The notes under the pieces: generated by a model
What the model saw: only the letters and a program-made list of their open reading frames with translations
Databases searched by the model: none
What the model was told of the DNA's origin: nothing
Shown here: piece by piece, positions 8,154-17,285 of the stretch
Layout: each line of letters opens with the position of its first letter
Numbering within the stretch: the first letter of the stretch is position 1
Source: Parvibaculaceae bacterium
GTDB taxonomy: Bacteria; Pseudomonadota; Alphaproteobacteria; Parvibaculales; Parvibaculaceae
DNA: 64,000 nucleotides
Reading direction: 5' to 3'
Assembly (NCBI GenBank): GCA_029209985.1
Contig: JARGNZ010000005.1
Span: 28,672-92,671, forward strand
Position numbers and translations under genes: made by a program

Positions 8154-9016
8154 ACGATCGGAAGCTCCTTGTCCCGGTTCTGAAGCCTAAGGGCTAGCGC
8201 GGTGAGGATGAGTGTGAGGCCAATAAGAACCGTTGAGGCGGCGTTTACTTCCGGTGTGACGGAGAAACGCACCATAGAATAAATTTTCACAGGGAATGTC
8301 AGGGTGTTCGGCCCGGAAGTAAAGAAGGTGATGACAAAATCATCGAGGGAAAGCGTAAAGCTGAGCAGGGCGCCTGCAATCAACCCCGGCTTCATGTGGG
8401 GAACGATGATGTCTTTGAAGACCTGAAACTCTGAGGCCCCTAAATCTTGGGCGCTTTCGCTGAGTTCGGTATTAAATGTTTCTAGGCGCGCGCGAATGAC
8501 AATGGCGGCAAATGGAAACGAAAAGGCGATGTGGGCGATGGTGATGGCCGACAGGTTGAACGGATAGGTAAGGTCTGTTGGCCAGTTCACGCGGGCAAAG
8601 AAAGCCATCATGGCAACACCCATACATATTTCGGGAATGACGATGGGCAGTGCCATGCCGCCTTCATAGGCCGCTTTGAAAGGAAACTTAAAGCGCCACA
8701 TGACGTAGGCCGAGAGCGCCCCCAGAATAACGGCAAAAATGGTGGTGATGAGCGCGATGGTAAGCGAATTACCAAATGCAATCATGAGGCTATCGTTGGC
8801 CCATGCCTTTTCATAGTACTTCCACGTGAAGCCGCGCCATACAATGTTGCGTCGGCTGTCGTTGAAGCTGAACGCGATCAAGTTAGCGATTGGGGCGTAG
8901 AGAAAGAAAAGCGTGCCAAGGACCGTTAAGCGCAACCAAAGTTTGCGGTAATAATCTAGCGGGCCTGCTGGATTGGTTGGGGTGTTGCGTTTGAACGGGT
9001 TTTTCATCCAACTCAT
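8150..9016 (-). CDS. potC: polyamine ABC transporter permease (PotC/PotI type)
   Basis: One of two inner-membrane permeases of the polyamine importer (288 residues). It has a cytoplasmic N-terminus, a first membrane segment around residues 30-50 and about six transmembrane helices in all, with the permease EAA-type loop in ESAQDLGASEFQVFKDIIVPHMKPG. The motif DDFVITFFTSGP late in the protein is characteristic of the PotC/PotI branch. It overlaps both neighbours by 4 bases, so translation is probably coupled. Confidence 0.93.
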   Translation of the reverse strand: MSWMKNPFKRNTPTNPAGPLDYYRKLWLRLTVLGTLFFLYAPIANLIAFSFNDSRRNIVWRGFTWKYYEKAWANDSLMIAFGNSLTIALITTIFAVILGALSAYVMWRFKFPFKAAYEGGMALPIVIPEICMGVAMMAFFARVNWPTDLTYPFNLSAITIAHIAFSFPFAAIVIRARLETFNTELSESAQDLGASEFQVFKDIIVPHMKPGLIAGALLSFTLSLDDFVITFFTSGPNTLTFPVKIYSMVRFSVTPEVNAASTVLIGLTLILTALALRLQNRDKELPIV

Positions 9017-9951
9017 GTGATTTTCCCTCCTCGGCCTTCACGTTTAGCAAGGACAGCGCGTAAGGCCAATCCGAAGAAAGTGACGTACATGAGGATGAAG
9101 CTCAACGCGGCCCCAAATGGCCAATCATTGGCAGACTTAAACTGGCGCTCAATAACGTTGGCGATCATTTGACTATCTGTGCCGCCTAAAAGGTCTGGGG
9201 TGAGGTATGACCCCATGGCCGGAATAAAGGTGATGATGATGCCTGAGGCGATGCCGGGCAAGGCTAAGGGAATGATGATGGAGCGGAAGGTCCGCACGTG
9301 GCCTGCCCCGAGATCAAAACTTGCTTCCATGTAAGAGCGGTCAAGGCGGTCTAACGCTGCATATAGGGGCAGCACCATGAAGGGTAGGTGGACGTAGACG
9401 AGGCCGATGAGGACGGCGGTGTTGTTATAGAGCATCCCCAGAGGTTCAAAATCTGCACCTAATAAATTGTAAGAGCCCAACCCGATGAGGGTGAGGAAGC
9501 TGTTTGCATGGTCCCATAACCATTCCAGACCAAAGTTGACTTGGCCTCGGGTACGCAGAACTGCGATCAACGCATAGGTGCGGATCAGCAGGTTGGTCCA
9601 GAAGGGGAGGATGATGAGGAGGAGAAGCCAAAGGCGAGCTTTGGGCGGAGCAAAAACAATGGCAATGGCCACGGGAAAGGCGACGATGAGACAGATCAGG
9701 GTGGTGAGAAAGGCCATCCAAAGAGATTTGGCGAAGATGCCAAGGTACAGCGGATCAAGGGCGCGGCTGTATTGTTTTAATGTCCACGAGATGTTGATGC
9801 CGGTGATGCCTTCTTTCTCCCCAAAGCTAAAGAGCCACAGGAGAGAGAGGGGAATGAGAAAGAACACCACAAGCCAAAATGTTGGTGCGGTAAAGGCAGC
9901 CCAGAATGCAGAACGATGATGGCGCCAACTGTCCATAGTGTTCCTGTCCAT
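9013..9951 (-). CDS. potB: polyamine ABC transporter permease (PotB/PotH type)
   Basis: The other membrane permease of the importer (312 residues), with about six membrane helices. Its EAA-type loop reads EASFDLGAGHVRTFRSIIIP, and the segment ending in GSYLTPDLLGG is typical of PotB/PotH. It follows the binding-protein gene after an 88-base gap that contains a strong hairpin, so it is probably expressed at a lower level than the binding protein by partial readthrough. Confidence 0.93.
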   Translation of the reverse strand: MDRNTMDSWRHHRSAFWAAFTAPTFWLVVFFLIPLSLLWLFSFGEKEGITGINISWTLKQYSRALDPLYLGIFAKSLWMAFLTTLICLIVAFPVAIAIVFAPPKARLWLLLLIILPFWTNLLIRTYALIAVLRTRGQVNFGLEWLWDHANSFLTLIGLGSYNLLGADFEPLGMLYNNTAVLIGLVYVHLPFMVLPLYAALDRLDRSYMEASFDLGAGHVRTFRSIIIPLALPGIASGIIITFIPAMGSYLTPDLLGGTDSQMIANVIERQFKSANDWPFGAALSFILMYVTFFGLALRAVLAKREGRGGKIT

Positions 9952-10000
9952 TGAGAATGATATCGGTGCGTGGTCGTGCAGGCCTAAAGTGTGGGCCTAA

Positions 10001-10031
10001 AAAAGGCGGGTAACATATGTTACCCGCCTTT
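10001..10031 (-). terminator. intra-operon terminator/attenuator hairpin
   Basis: AAAGGCGGGTAACA and its exact complement TGTTACCCGCCTTT form a perfect 30-base palindrome (10002-10031). On the minus strand it is followed by a run of T. It lies between the binding-protein gene and the permease genes, where such hairpins commonly let the binding protein be made in excess. Confidence 0.85.
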
Positions 10032-10039
10032 GGCTTTTG

Positions 10040-11134
10040 TTATGCTGCAAAGATGCGGGTGCAGGCTTCTTCTTTCTTGGCGGTATCTTCTTCGCCTAGA
10101 TAGTTTGAAGCTTCTGTATTCGCCAAATCTGCTTCAGGCGGGAAAATCGCGGGGTTGGTGCGATAGCCTTCCTCAGCTGTTTCGGCGGCAACTTTGTTTG
10201 GTGTTGCATATTCGATGAATTCAGCCAGCGGCACGTTCACTTTTGGGTCGTGAATGAAGTTGATGAATGCGTGCGCATTTTCTGGATGTGGGGCCCCTTT
10301 TGGAATGGCAAGCGTATCCTCCCAAACAAGGCTTCCTTCTTTAGGTACAACATAACCAATGTCGTCATCTTCAGACATCAGCTGTGCAATGTCGCCGTTC
10401 CATTCCATCACGATATCCACTTCGCCGGAGGCCAAAAGGTCTTGGCCGTTATCGTCGTGGAAAGACTTGATGTTTGGCTTTTGCTTGATGAGCAAAGCGG
10501 TTGCCGCTGCAAGGGCTTCGTCGCTGGCGTCATTGACGGAATAACCGAGATATTTCATCGCGATTTGTAGCAGCGTGTTGCATTCAGCCATCAATGCAAT
10601 TTTGCCTTTGTACATGTCTGAATCGTATAGAACATCCCAGCTGGTTGGGACTTCTTTTACTTTCGACTTGCGGTAGCCAATGCCGATGGTGCCCCACATG
10701 TAAGGCAGGGAGAATTTACGCTCAGGGTCAAAGGCTGGGTTCATAAACCGTGGATAGAGGTTTTTGATGTTTGGCACTTTGGCGTGATCGATTTCTTCCA
10801 ACATATCGGCTGCAATCATGCGTGCGACGTAGTCGTTGGATGGCACGATGATGTCGTAGCCGGGATTGCCTTCGCGCAATTTGGCGAACAGCTCATCATT
10901 GTCGGCGAACAGATCCATTTTGACTTCAATGCCGGTAGCTGCTTTGAAATCTTCGAGGGTGGTTTCCCCAATATAGGTGTCCCAGTTGTAGAGGTTTAGT
11001 TTTGCCTCTTCTTCTGCGGATGCCAGGCTTGGCATGGCGGTTACGCTGATGCCAACCGCTGCTGCCCCTTGAACAAATTGACGACGTGATAGGGCATCGA
11101 GCAATCCGCCCATCCCTCTTTTGCTTTTACGCAT
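10040..11134 (-). CDS. potF: polyamine ABC transporter substrate-binding protein (PotD/PotF type), Tat-exported
   Basis: The periplasmic spermidine/putrescine-binding protein (364 residues). The ATG at 11134 is preceded by GGAGAC at proper distance; an upstream start at 11179 is unlikely. The N-terminus carries a twin-arginine signal, LSRRQFVQGAA, followed by a hydrophobic stretch and an A-S-A cleavage site, so export by the Tat system is likely. The mature protein starts with the family hallmark NLYNWDTYIGE, then FADNDELFAKL and YDIIVPSNDYVARM. It is first in the transporter operon. PotF (putrescine) and PotD (spermidine) cannot be separated with certainty here. Confidence 0.92.
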   Translation of the reverse strand: MRKSKRGMGGLLDALSRRQFVQGAAAVGISVTAMPSLASAEEEAKLNLYNWDTYIGETTLEDFKAATGIEVKMDLFADNDELFAKLREGNPGYDIIVPSNDYVARMIAADMLEEIDHAKVPNIKNLYPRFMNPAFDPERKFSLPYMWGTIGIGYRKSKVKEVPTSWDVLYDSDMYKGKIALMAECNTLLQIAMKYLGYSVNDASDEALAAATALLIKQKPNIKSFHDDNGQDLLASGEVDIVMEWNGDIAQLMSEDDDIGYVVPKEGSLVWEDTLAIPKGAPHPENAHAFINFIHDPKVNVPLAEFIEYATPNKVAAETAEEGYRTNPAIFPPEADLANTEASNYLGEEDTAKKEEACTRIFAA

Positions 11135-11716
11135 ATCTAAGTCTCCGATCTGAAAGTTATCCCCCAATGCCCCTCCCATTCACCACTTATGATCGGGGTC
11201 TCTTTAGGAGTTTTCCCTCGATTGGACGATGGTGCAAGCAGAACACGCATGGAGTGTTTAGAATTATTGACGAAACAGGCTTCATTTAGGTTTTGAAGCA
11301 TAAAGCATGGCGCAGGATTTTTGGAGCGAAATGGACGGGTGCAGGCATTTTGTGCAGATGGGGCAATGCATGACCTTTTTTAGGCATGGGGGCGGTACAT
11401 AAGCCTGTATGATTTTCGTAAGTATGGGCTTCATTTCCGAACGGATGGGCCAGTTTTTGAGGGCAGGCGCCTGAGTATTTTCTAGGCATTTTGGCTCTCG
11501 CCGCCCCCTTGCGCCCGTCCTTTGGGTGTCTTTTGTATTGTTGCACCGAAGTGACGCTCGTTTTCTTTCTGAGGGAGGGCGCTGCAGTGCTCGTGGCAAA
11601 TATTGACGACTTTGAGAAACCACTTTAGCATAAACTTCGTATTGCGCTACGTGTCCGACCGGTATTGCACTGCAGTTCTAAAATGTTCTGATGTAACTGG
11701 TTGGAAGTACTTATTC
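11135..11716. other. long intergenic region between divergent polyamine operon and sigma factor gene
   Basis: About 580 bases with no supportable gene. Two overlapping minus-strand frames (about 11282-11623) are open, but their composition looks random and they lack a ribosome binding site. The promoters of both divergent operons must be here. I found no good Fur, Zur or ECF promoter match. Confidence 0.5.
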
Positions 11717-12244
11717 ATGGGCACGCGTGCGACCGACGGTAAGAAAGACCTGTATTGGACTTATATCCATAAATGGCCTCTTCTTCGTGACTTCCTTAAA
11801 AGACGTGTAGGGTCTCATGACCTTGCGGAGGACGCTCTGCAAGAAGCATGGTTTCGTCTCGCGCTCATGGACCCGGCGGCGCAACCTATTCGCGACCCTC
11901 AAGCTTATATTTTGCGCGTGGCGGGTAATATTGCGATTGATATGATCCGCAAAGAAAGCCGCCATAAAGAAGCGTGCATCAGTGATGATGAGATGCTGGC
12001 GACTGTTGCTGATACGGCTCCGTCGCCTGAAAATTATGTGATTGACCGGGACCAATTACTTCAATTGGCTGTGGCTTTGGCTGAGCTTCCCAGACCTGCG
12101 CGGGCAGCTCTGCTGTTGCAGAGATGTGACGGCCTGTCACATCGCCGTATTTCAGAAAAGCTGGGTGTTTCCGAAAGCATGGTCGCTAAATATTTAGCCC
12201 AAGCTCTGCGCCATTGTCGTGACCATTTCCGGCGGATTGGATGA
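11717..12244 (+). CDS. FecI-type ECF sigma factor
   Basis: A 175-residue extracytoplasmic-function sigma factor. Region 2 is visible in DLAEDALQEAWFRL and IRDPQAYILRVAGNIAIDMIRKE, and region 4 in ALAELPRPARAALLL...GLSHRRISEKLGVSESMVAKYLAQALRHC, the pattern of FecI-like sigma factors. I start at the ATG at 11717, with GGAAG about 10 bases upstream. It is followed by a FecR-type anti-sigma gene and a TonB receptor with an STN domain, so it most likely drives transcription of the receptor when the receptor binds its ligand outside the cell. Confidence 0.9.
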   Translation: MGTRATDGKKDLYWTYIHKWPLLRDFLKRRVGSHDLAEDALQEAWFRLALMDPAAQPIRDPQAYILRVAGNIAIDMIRKESRHKEACISDDEMLATVADTAPSPENYVIDRDQLLQLAVALAELPRPARAALLLQRCDGLSHRRISEKLGVSESMVAKYLAQALRHCRDHFRRIG

Positions 12245-12324
12245 AACTGTGCGTGTTTTTATCGAGGGCATCGGGCCAAGTTTCGGCCCTTCTAATTCTC
12301 TGGGTATGAGGGGGATCGTTGGGT

Positions 12325-13269
12325 ATGAAGTCAAACGAAGATCAAATGAACGTTGATATTGAGTTGAGCAATGCGGCAATTGATTGGCTTGTGAAGCTCA
12401 ATTCCGGGGCGGCGTCGGCAGAGGATCTTGCTAATTTTGAGCAATGGCGGTTTCAAAGCTCTGAGCATGAAAAAGCAGCACTAGAGGCTGAAGCCATTTG
12501 GTATGGGGTTGGGCTTGCGGGTAAGAAACTGCGTGAGGATACCCGTAAAAAGATCACCCGTCGGGCTTTGCTCGGCGGCGGAATTGTTGCGCTGGGTGGT
12601 TTGGGTTTGACCCAATATAAAGACATCAATACGCAGCTTGCCGCAGACTATAAGACTGGTATTGGCGAGCAGCGCCAGCTTACCCTTGAGGATGGTTCTA
12701 CGGTTCTTTTGAATGCGGATAGCGCTATTTCTATCGATTATACGCCAACCCGTCGCGGCATTACTTTGTTGAAGGGGCAAGCGCATTTCACAGTCTCTCC
12801 TGCTGCACATAGGCCTTTCATTGTGGAGGCTGAGGGGGGGCAGGCGCGGGCAATTGGCACTGTTTTTGATGTGGCGATTGGTGCGGAGCAGGTTGCTGTT
12901 ACGGTCATTGAAGGGCGTGTGGGGGTGTCGACATCAACTGTAAACTCTCGCGGCGTTGAAATCGGATCGGATGAACAGGCGCATTACGCACACCGGATGC
13001 CTGCCTTAGAGGTGAAGGCGGTGGATGCTGCTCTTGTGACAGCATGGAGGCGGGGCAAGTTGATTTTTAATCAACGTCCTTTGAGTGACGTTGTCTTTGA
13101 AATTGAACGTTATTTACCGGGTAAAATTTTTATCGCTCGGGCACATATGCGGTTGCTGAAAGTGACGGGAGTGTTTGATCTCTCAGAGCCGGCTAGTGTT
13201 TTGCAAATCGTAGAGGAAACGCTGCCGGTCCGTGTGGCGGCAATGCCCTTTGTCACTGTTATCTACTGA
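12325..13269 (+). CDS. FecR-type anti-sigma/signal transducer
   Basis: A 314-residue inner-membrane protein that receives the signal from the outer-membrane receptor and controls the sigma factor. Residues 12-55 form the cytoplasmic sigma-binding DUF4880 region (AIDWLVKLNSGAAS...FEQWR). A single membrane segment (about 77-95, ALLGGGIVALGGLGL) is preceded by a twin-arginine pair in TRRALLGGG; some FecR/PupR proteins are known Tat substrates. The periplasmic FecR domain follows (LEDGSTVLLNADSAISIDY, AIGTVFDV), with a C-terminal STN-like part. The start is ATG 12325, which is favoured over TTG at 12319. It follows the sigma gene by 80 bases. Confidence 0.9.
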   Translation: MKSNEDQMNVDIELSNAAIDWLVKLNSGAASAEDLANFEQWRFQSSEHEKAALEAEAIWYGVGLAGKKLREDTRKKITRRALLGGGIVALGGLGLTQYKDINTQLAADYKTGIGEQRQLTLEDGSTVLLNADSAISIDYTPTRRGITLLKGQAHFTVSPAAHRPFIVEAEGGQARAIGTVFDVAIGAEQVAVTVIEGRVGVSTSTVNSRGVEIGSDEQAHYAHRMPALEVKAVDAALVTAWRRGKLIFNQRPLSDVVFEIERYLPGKIFIARAHMRLLKVTGVFDLSEPASVLQIVEETLPVRVAAMPFVTVIY

Positions 13270-13443
13270 TTTTGGACGCGCACTTATGTGATGTTTTGTT
13301 TCTTTTTTGTGGGATGGAAATTTATTTTTAATTTCTACTGCAAGATTGTGCGGTTCATTTCGTCCTTGTTAGTGAAGGCAGTAAATATTGTGAACCGACC
13401 TATGCCTGTCTTCTTAAAGTCAAACAGGGATAGGTAGTTAGTA

Positions 13444-16179
13444 ATGTGTAAGGGTGCAGACAGTGGGGCACTAACCCAAAAATTCAGATGGCGCAGATCT
13501 CCAAGCGGCATGACAATGGGTGTGTTGTTTTTAACGGTCGTTTTGGGGGTAAGCTTTTGCGGGCCTGCCGGTGCTCAGCCTGTTGTGGAGCCGCCAGAAG
13601 CTTCACAACAGGATGGAACGCAGCTGGGTGCAAATGCGAAGAGAGTTTTATTTGATATCCCCCCTCAGCCGCTGGGAACGTCTTTGACGTATTTTGCGGA
13701 CCGAGCGGGTGTTGAGTTGTTGTTTCCCTCGGAGCTTGTGGTGGGAAAAACGTCTGGAGGGCTGTCGGGGTCTTTCACGCGTGAGCAAGCGCTGAACAGA
13801 TTGCTAGGGGGAACTGGGCTTGTCTATCGCTTTACGTCATCTCATACGGTGACCATTTCAAAGCCTGGCCATGAAAGCTCGGTTGAGGGCGCTGAGTCGC
13901 TTGATATGATTGTTGTTGTTGCGCCGGATACTTCATCTGGGCCGGGCTATATGGGCACGCCGGATTGGGTTTATGAGGAGCCTGCTGCGGTGAGCGTGAT
14001 TTCTAGCGAGGCCCTCGAAAGAATGCCTGTGCGGAATACGGCAGATCTTTTTGAAGGTGTTTCTGGGGTGCACACAGCGAATAATCCGCAAAACCCCGCT
14101 GTGAATGTCAGTATGCGGGGGCTTATTGATCATAACCGGGTTGCCTCGATGATTGATGGGGCGCGGCAGAATTTTCAGCGGGAGGCTCATGGCACCACTG
14201 ATTATGTTTTTGTTGACCCGGCCATGCTGCGGACGGTTGAAATTGAAAAGTCTAACACCTCAGGTGTTGGGAGTGCGGGATCCCTTGGTGGATCGGTAAA
14301 TTTTCGTACTCTTGGTGCTGACGATATTATTGCGCCCGGCGAAACGTTTGGGAGTGAACTGAATCTTACCTCTGGCGATAATGCGTATTATTTCACCGGT
14401 TCTGGATCAGTTGCAGCAGAGCTGAGTGACCGTGTTTCTGTTTTGGCGGTGTTGAGCAGTCGAAAGCGGGGAGATTACAAAATTGGTGAAAATGGGTCGA
14501 TTGAACGCGATAATATCACTGTTAATGTCGCAGATGGTGTCGATCATACGTCCCTTAAATCATATTCAACGCTTTTGAAGGTGGAAGCGAAGGCAGCGGA
14601 TCACATTGATTTGGAAGCCAGTTGGTTGCATTTCTCCAGTGATTTTTGGTATGGGAATGGATATTACATTAACAATGATAAATTCGACAATGATACCGTA
14701 ACGGGGAAAATTCATTGGCACCCTAATGATCCGATGATTAACTTGAAGGGGACGGTTTGGTATAATAGCACCTACGGGGACCAGTTCCGCCCGCAGGGTC
14801 AAGGCGGAAGAAGTTACGGTGATTATGCGGTGCAATACGGCATGGATTCTACCGGTCTGTCGCTCGATAATACAAGCGAATTTGAATTGCCATGGGCAAA
14901 CCTTAGTCTGAATTACGGCTTTGAGGGCTTTGTGGATGAAACGGATGTCACTTCGCAGTCGCTCTTGAAAGACGCAAGCGGGAGTGGCATTCCAGCAGAT
15001 CAGCAAGAGCTGCAGAACCGATGGTTCTCAGGCTACAACCCAGTGGGGCGACGGGATGTTTTGAGTGGATTTGCCTCGGCAAATTTTGCGCATGAAGACT
15101 GGCTGACTGTTTCTGCGGGCCTGCGGTATGATTATTATGAGCTTGAAGGTGTCGCTAATATTGTGACGGGCACTGAAAGTAGGTACACCGTTGCGGAAGT
15201 GTGTAATCCTGGAACACCCCTGCCGCCAGAGATTTGGGCTATTATCTTTCCGGGGGTTCCTTATCCCGCCGACGACGTATGTGGTCCTGACCCGTATCCG
15301 GTAACAGGCCCAACCTATATTCAATATGAAAATGTTGAGGTTAAATCCAGTGGGGGGCGGCTGTTGCCGACGGCGATGCTTTCGATTAAGCCTTTTGATT
15401 GGCTGCAACCCTTCGTTAAATATTCGGAAGGGTATCGGCCGCCAACGCTTTCTGAGGCTGTTATGGGTGGCACGCATGTGGGCGGGGGGGCTAATTTTTA
15501 TCCAAACCCGAATCTGAAGCCTGAGCATACGAGGACATGGGAAATCGGTGCTAATATCGTTACTGACGACCTTTGGGCGTCTGGGGACCATCTTCGTTTT
15601 AAAGGTGTTTTCTTCGATCGCACGTTCAAAAACCGTATTATTCTGGCGACCATTCCTGTGACGCATTCCTACACGGGCCCAGTTGGGGGGTATCAAAGCC
15701 CTGCAAGTGGGATTGGTGACTTTGTTACAGGTGCCATTGTAACAGAGGGCGATGGATATACGAATGTTGAGGGCGTTTCTAAGACATGGGGTGTGGAGTT
15801 TGAAGCGGGCTATGATATGGGCGTTGCCTATATTGGTGGGGCCTACACGCATATGGAGCCCGATACTTTATCTGTGCTGGTGACGCCGCCCAAAACAAAA
15901 GTCTCAGTAGATGGAGGCGTGCGTTTGTTTGATAAAAAGTTAGTTATTGGCGGGCGTTTGGGATACTCCAGCGAAGATATTCGGCTTTATAAGGCACGCT
16001 ATAGACAGCCTGCTTATACAAAGTATGATCTATACGGATCATATAGCTTTAGTGAAAAGGCATCCTTGAGCTTTGCGGTCGATAATCTGACGGACATTGC
16101 TTATGTGCCTCCGCTCGGTGGGGAGCTTTACCCAGCGCCGGGGCGGACGGTAACGGCAACCCTTAGGCTTAAGTTTTGA
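13444..16179 (+). CDS. TonB-dependent receptor with STN signalling domain, probably heme/hemoprotein type
   Basis: A 911-residue outer-membrane receptor. After a signal peptide (about residues 22-42, ending in GPAGAQ) comes an STN domain at about 60-140 (FDIPPQPLGTSLTYFADRAG, then SGSFTREQALNRLLGGTGL), the part that talks to FecR. A TonB-box-like DMIVVVAP follows at about 155, then the plug (residues about 175-300, with NVSMRGL and GSLGGSVNF) and a 22-strand barrel ending in aromatic-containing LRLKF. The barrel contains YRPPTLSEAV and NPNLKPEHTRTWEIG, resembling the FRAP/NPNL motifs of heme and hemoglobin receptors such as HasR/HutA. The ligand is an inference; another iron carrier is possible. 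It ends at a good terminator. Confidence 0.88.
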   Translation: MCKGADSGALTQKFRWRRSPSGMTMGVLFLTVVLGVSFCGPAGAQPVVEPPEASQQDGTQLGANAKRVLFDIPPQPLGTSLTYFADRAGVELLFPSELVVGKTSGGLSGSFTREQALNRLLGGTGLVYRFTSSHTVTISKPGHESSVEGAESLDMIVVVAPDTSSGPGYMGTPDWVYEEPAAVSVISSEALERMPVRNTADLFEGVSGVHTANNPQNPAVNVSMRGLIDHNRVASMIDGARQNFQREAHGTTDYVFVDPAMLRTVEIEKSNTSGVGSAGSLGGSVNFRTLGADDIIAPGETFGSELNLTSGDNAYYFTGSGSVAAELSDRVSVLAVLSSRKRGDYKIGENGSIERDNITVNVADGVDHTSLKSYSTLLKVEAKAADHIDLEASWLHFSSDFWYGNGYYINNDKFDNDTVTGKIHWHPNDPMINLKGTVWYNSTYGDQFRPQGQGGRSYGDYAVQYGMDSTGLSLDNTSEFELPWANLSLNYGFEGFVDETDVTSQSLLKDASGSGIPADQQELQNRWFSGYNPVGRRDVLSGFASANFAHEDWLTVSAGLRYDYYELEGVANIVTGTESRYTVAEVCNPGTPLPPEIWAIIFPGVPYPADDVCGPDPYPVTGPTYIQYENVEVKSSGGRLLPTAMLSIKPFDWLQPFVKYSEGYRPPTLSEAVMGGTHVGGGANFYPNPNLKPEHTRTWEIGANIVTDDLWASGDHLRFKGVFFDRTFKNRIILATIPVTHSYTGPVGGYQSPASGIGDFVTGAIVTEGDGYTNVEGVSKTWGVEFEAGYDMGVAYIGGAYTHMEPDTLSVLVTPPKTKVSVDGGVRLFDKKLVIGGRLGYSSEDIRLYKARYRQPAYTKYDLYGSYSFSEKASLSFAVDNLTDIAYVPPLGGELYPAPGRTVTATLRLKF

Positions 16180-16209
16180 GGCGTAGGTGAAGGTTAAGCT
16201 ATGCCAGGT

Positions 16210-16258
16210 TTGGCGTTACTGGGTTGGGTAAAACCACCAGTGACGCCAATTTTGTTTT
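16210..16258 (+). terminator. terminator of the TonB receptor gene
   Basis: TTGGCGTTACTGG at 16210-16222 pairs with CCAGTGACGCCAA at 16237-16249 with one T-G pair, followed by TTTTGTTTT. Confidence 0.88.
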
Positions 16259-16341
16259 AAGCGACCTTAAAGGCTTGGAGGGGGCGGGGTAGTCGGATAC
16301 AACCCGTTATCAATTCAAGTCTTTCGTGTTTGGAGCATCGG

Positions 16342-17205
16342 GTGAATTATCGTCATATATATCACGCAGGTAATTTTGCAGATGTGCTGAAGCATTCTGT
16401 TTTGGCGCTGTGTATTGACTATCTCCAGCGTAAAGAAAAACCCTTTTGTGTGCTCGATACGCACGCGGGCCTTGGGGCTTATGATTTGAGCCAAGACGAG
16501 GCCCAGCGGACGGGTGAGTTTCATGATGGGATTGCGCGCATTCTGGCGGACCCACATGCCCCTGAAGTTTTGGCGCCTTATTTGGATATTGTGCGGCGCA
16601 TGAACCAAGGCATGATTGGGGAGGCGGGGGCTGTGCGTCACTATCCGGGCTCTCCTTGGGTGGCGCGGCAAATGTTGCGGGACGATGATCGGTTGATTGG
16701 GTGTGAACTGCATCCAGATGATTATGATGTTTTGGCTGATAACTTTGCGCGCGATAAGCAAAGCGCGATGTTTCATCAGGATGCCTATCAGGGATTGCGG
16801 GCGCATTTGCCCCCCCGTGAACGGCGTGGGCTGGTGCTGATCGACCCTCCTTTTGAGGTGCGCGATGAATTTGGACAAATTTTGCGGGGGCTGGTGCAGG
16901 CGTTTAAGCGGTTTGCGCAGGGCACTTATTTGATTTGGTATCCGATTAAGGACCGCCAAACAGTGGAAGCCTTTTGGGCTGCGTTAGATGAGACCGTGGC
17001 GTGTGAGGCGCTGCAGGTGGAGCTTTATGTGAAACCACTGGGTGAGGAAGGGTTGCCGGGCACTGGCTTGGCCATTCTGAACCCGCCTTATGTGCTGACA
17101 GATCAATTGGGGCCTTTGATGCCTTATTTGGCTGAAAAGCTGGCGATTGTGGGCTCAGGAGACTTTCGGTTGAAAAAACACGACCTTCATGGCGCCCGCG
17201 ATTGA
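16342..17205 (+). CDS. rlmJ: 23S rRNA (adenine2030-N6)-methyltransferase RlmJ
   Basis: A 287-residue RNA methyltransferase that modifies A2030 of 23S rRNA with SAM. The N-terminus reads NYRHIYHAGNFADVLKH, a family hallmark; the SAM motif region is VLDTHAGLGAYDL, and the catalytic motif is DPPF (in VLIDPPFEVRDEF). The GTG at 16342 is chosen because GGAG lies 6 bases before it and it gives the usual N-terminus of the family (E. coli RlmJ is 280 residues). It stands alone between terminators. Confidence 0.94.
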   Translation: MNYRHIYHAGNFADVLKHSVLALCIDYLQRKEKPFCVLDTHAGLGAYDLSQDEAQRTGEFHDGIARILADPHAPEVLAPYLDIVRRMNQGMIGEAGAVRHYPGSPWVARQMLRDDDRLIGCELHPDDYDVLADNFARDKQSAMFHQDAYQGLRAHLPPRERRGLVLIDPPFEVRDEFGQILRGLVQAFKRFAQGTYLIWYPIKDRQTVEAFWAALDETVACEALQVELYVKPLGEEGLPGTGLAILNPPYVLTDQLGPLMPYLAEKLAIVGSGDFRLKKHDLHGARD

Positions 17206-17225
17206 TTCAGTGATTGATTTTTAGT

Positions 17226-17267
17226 TGACAATGATTCTCAATAATGCTGAATTAATAATCATTCTTA
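17226..17267. promoter_or_regulatory. two tandem Fur-type boxes upstream of the DUF2061 gene
   Basis: TGACAATgATTCTCA (17226-17240) and TAATAATcATTCTTA (17253-17267) each match 12 of 14 positions of the 7-1-7 Fur consensus TGATAAT-N-ATTATCA. Their centres are 27 bases apart and they end 18 bases before the ATG. This suggests iron-dependent (or manganese-dependent, Mur-type) repression of the following gene. Confidence 0.72.
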
Positions 17268-17285
17268 TTTGCATTTGAGGCTCTC

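Noticed and set aside
11282-11623. Minus-strand frame with a CPxC-like motif in the long intergenic region
   Set aside because: No ribosome binding site, random composition, and a competing overlapping frame at 11286-11546; not supported.
13316-13344. GGAAAT as a possible FecI-type -35 box before the TonB receptor
   Set aside because: No convincing -10 element at the right spacing.
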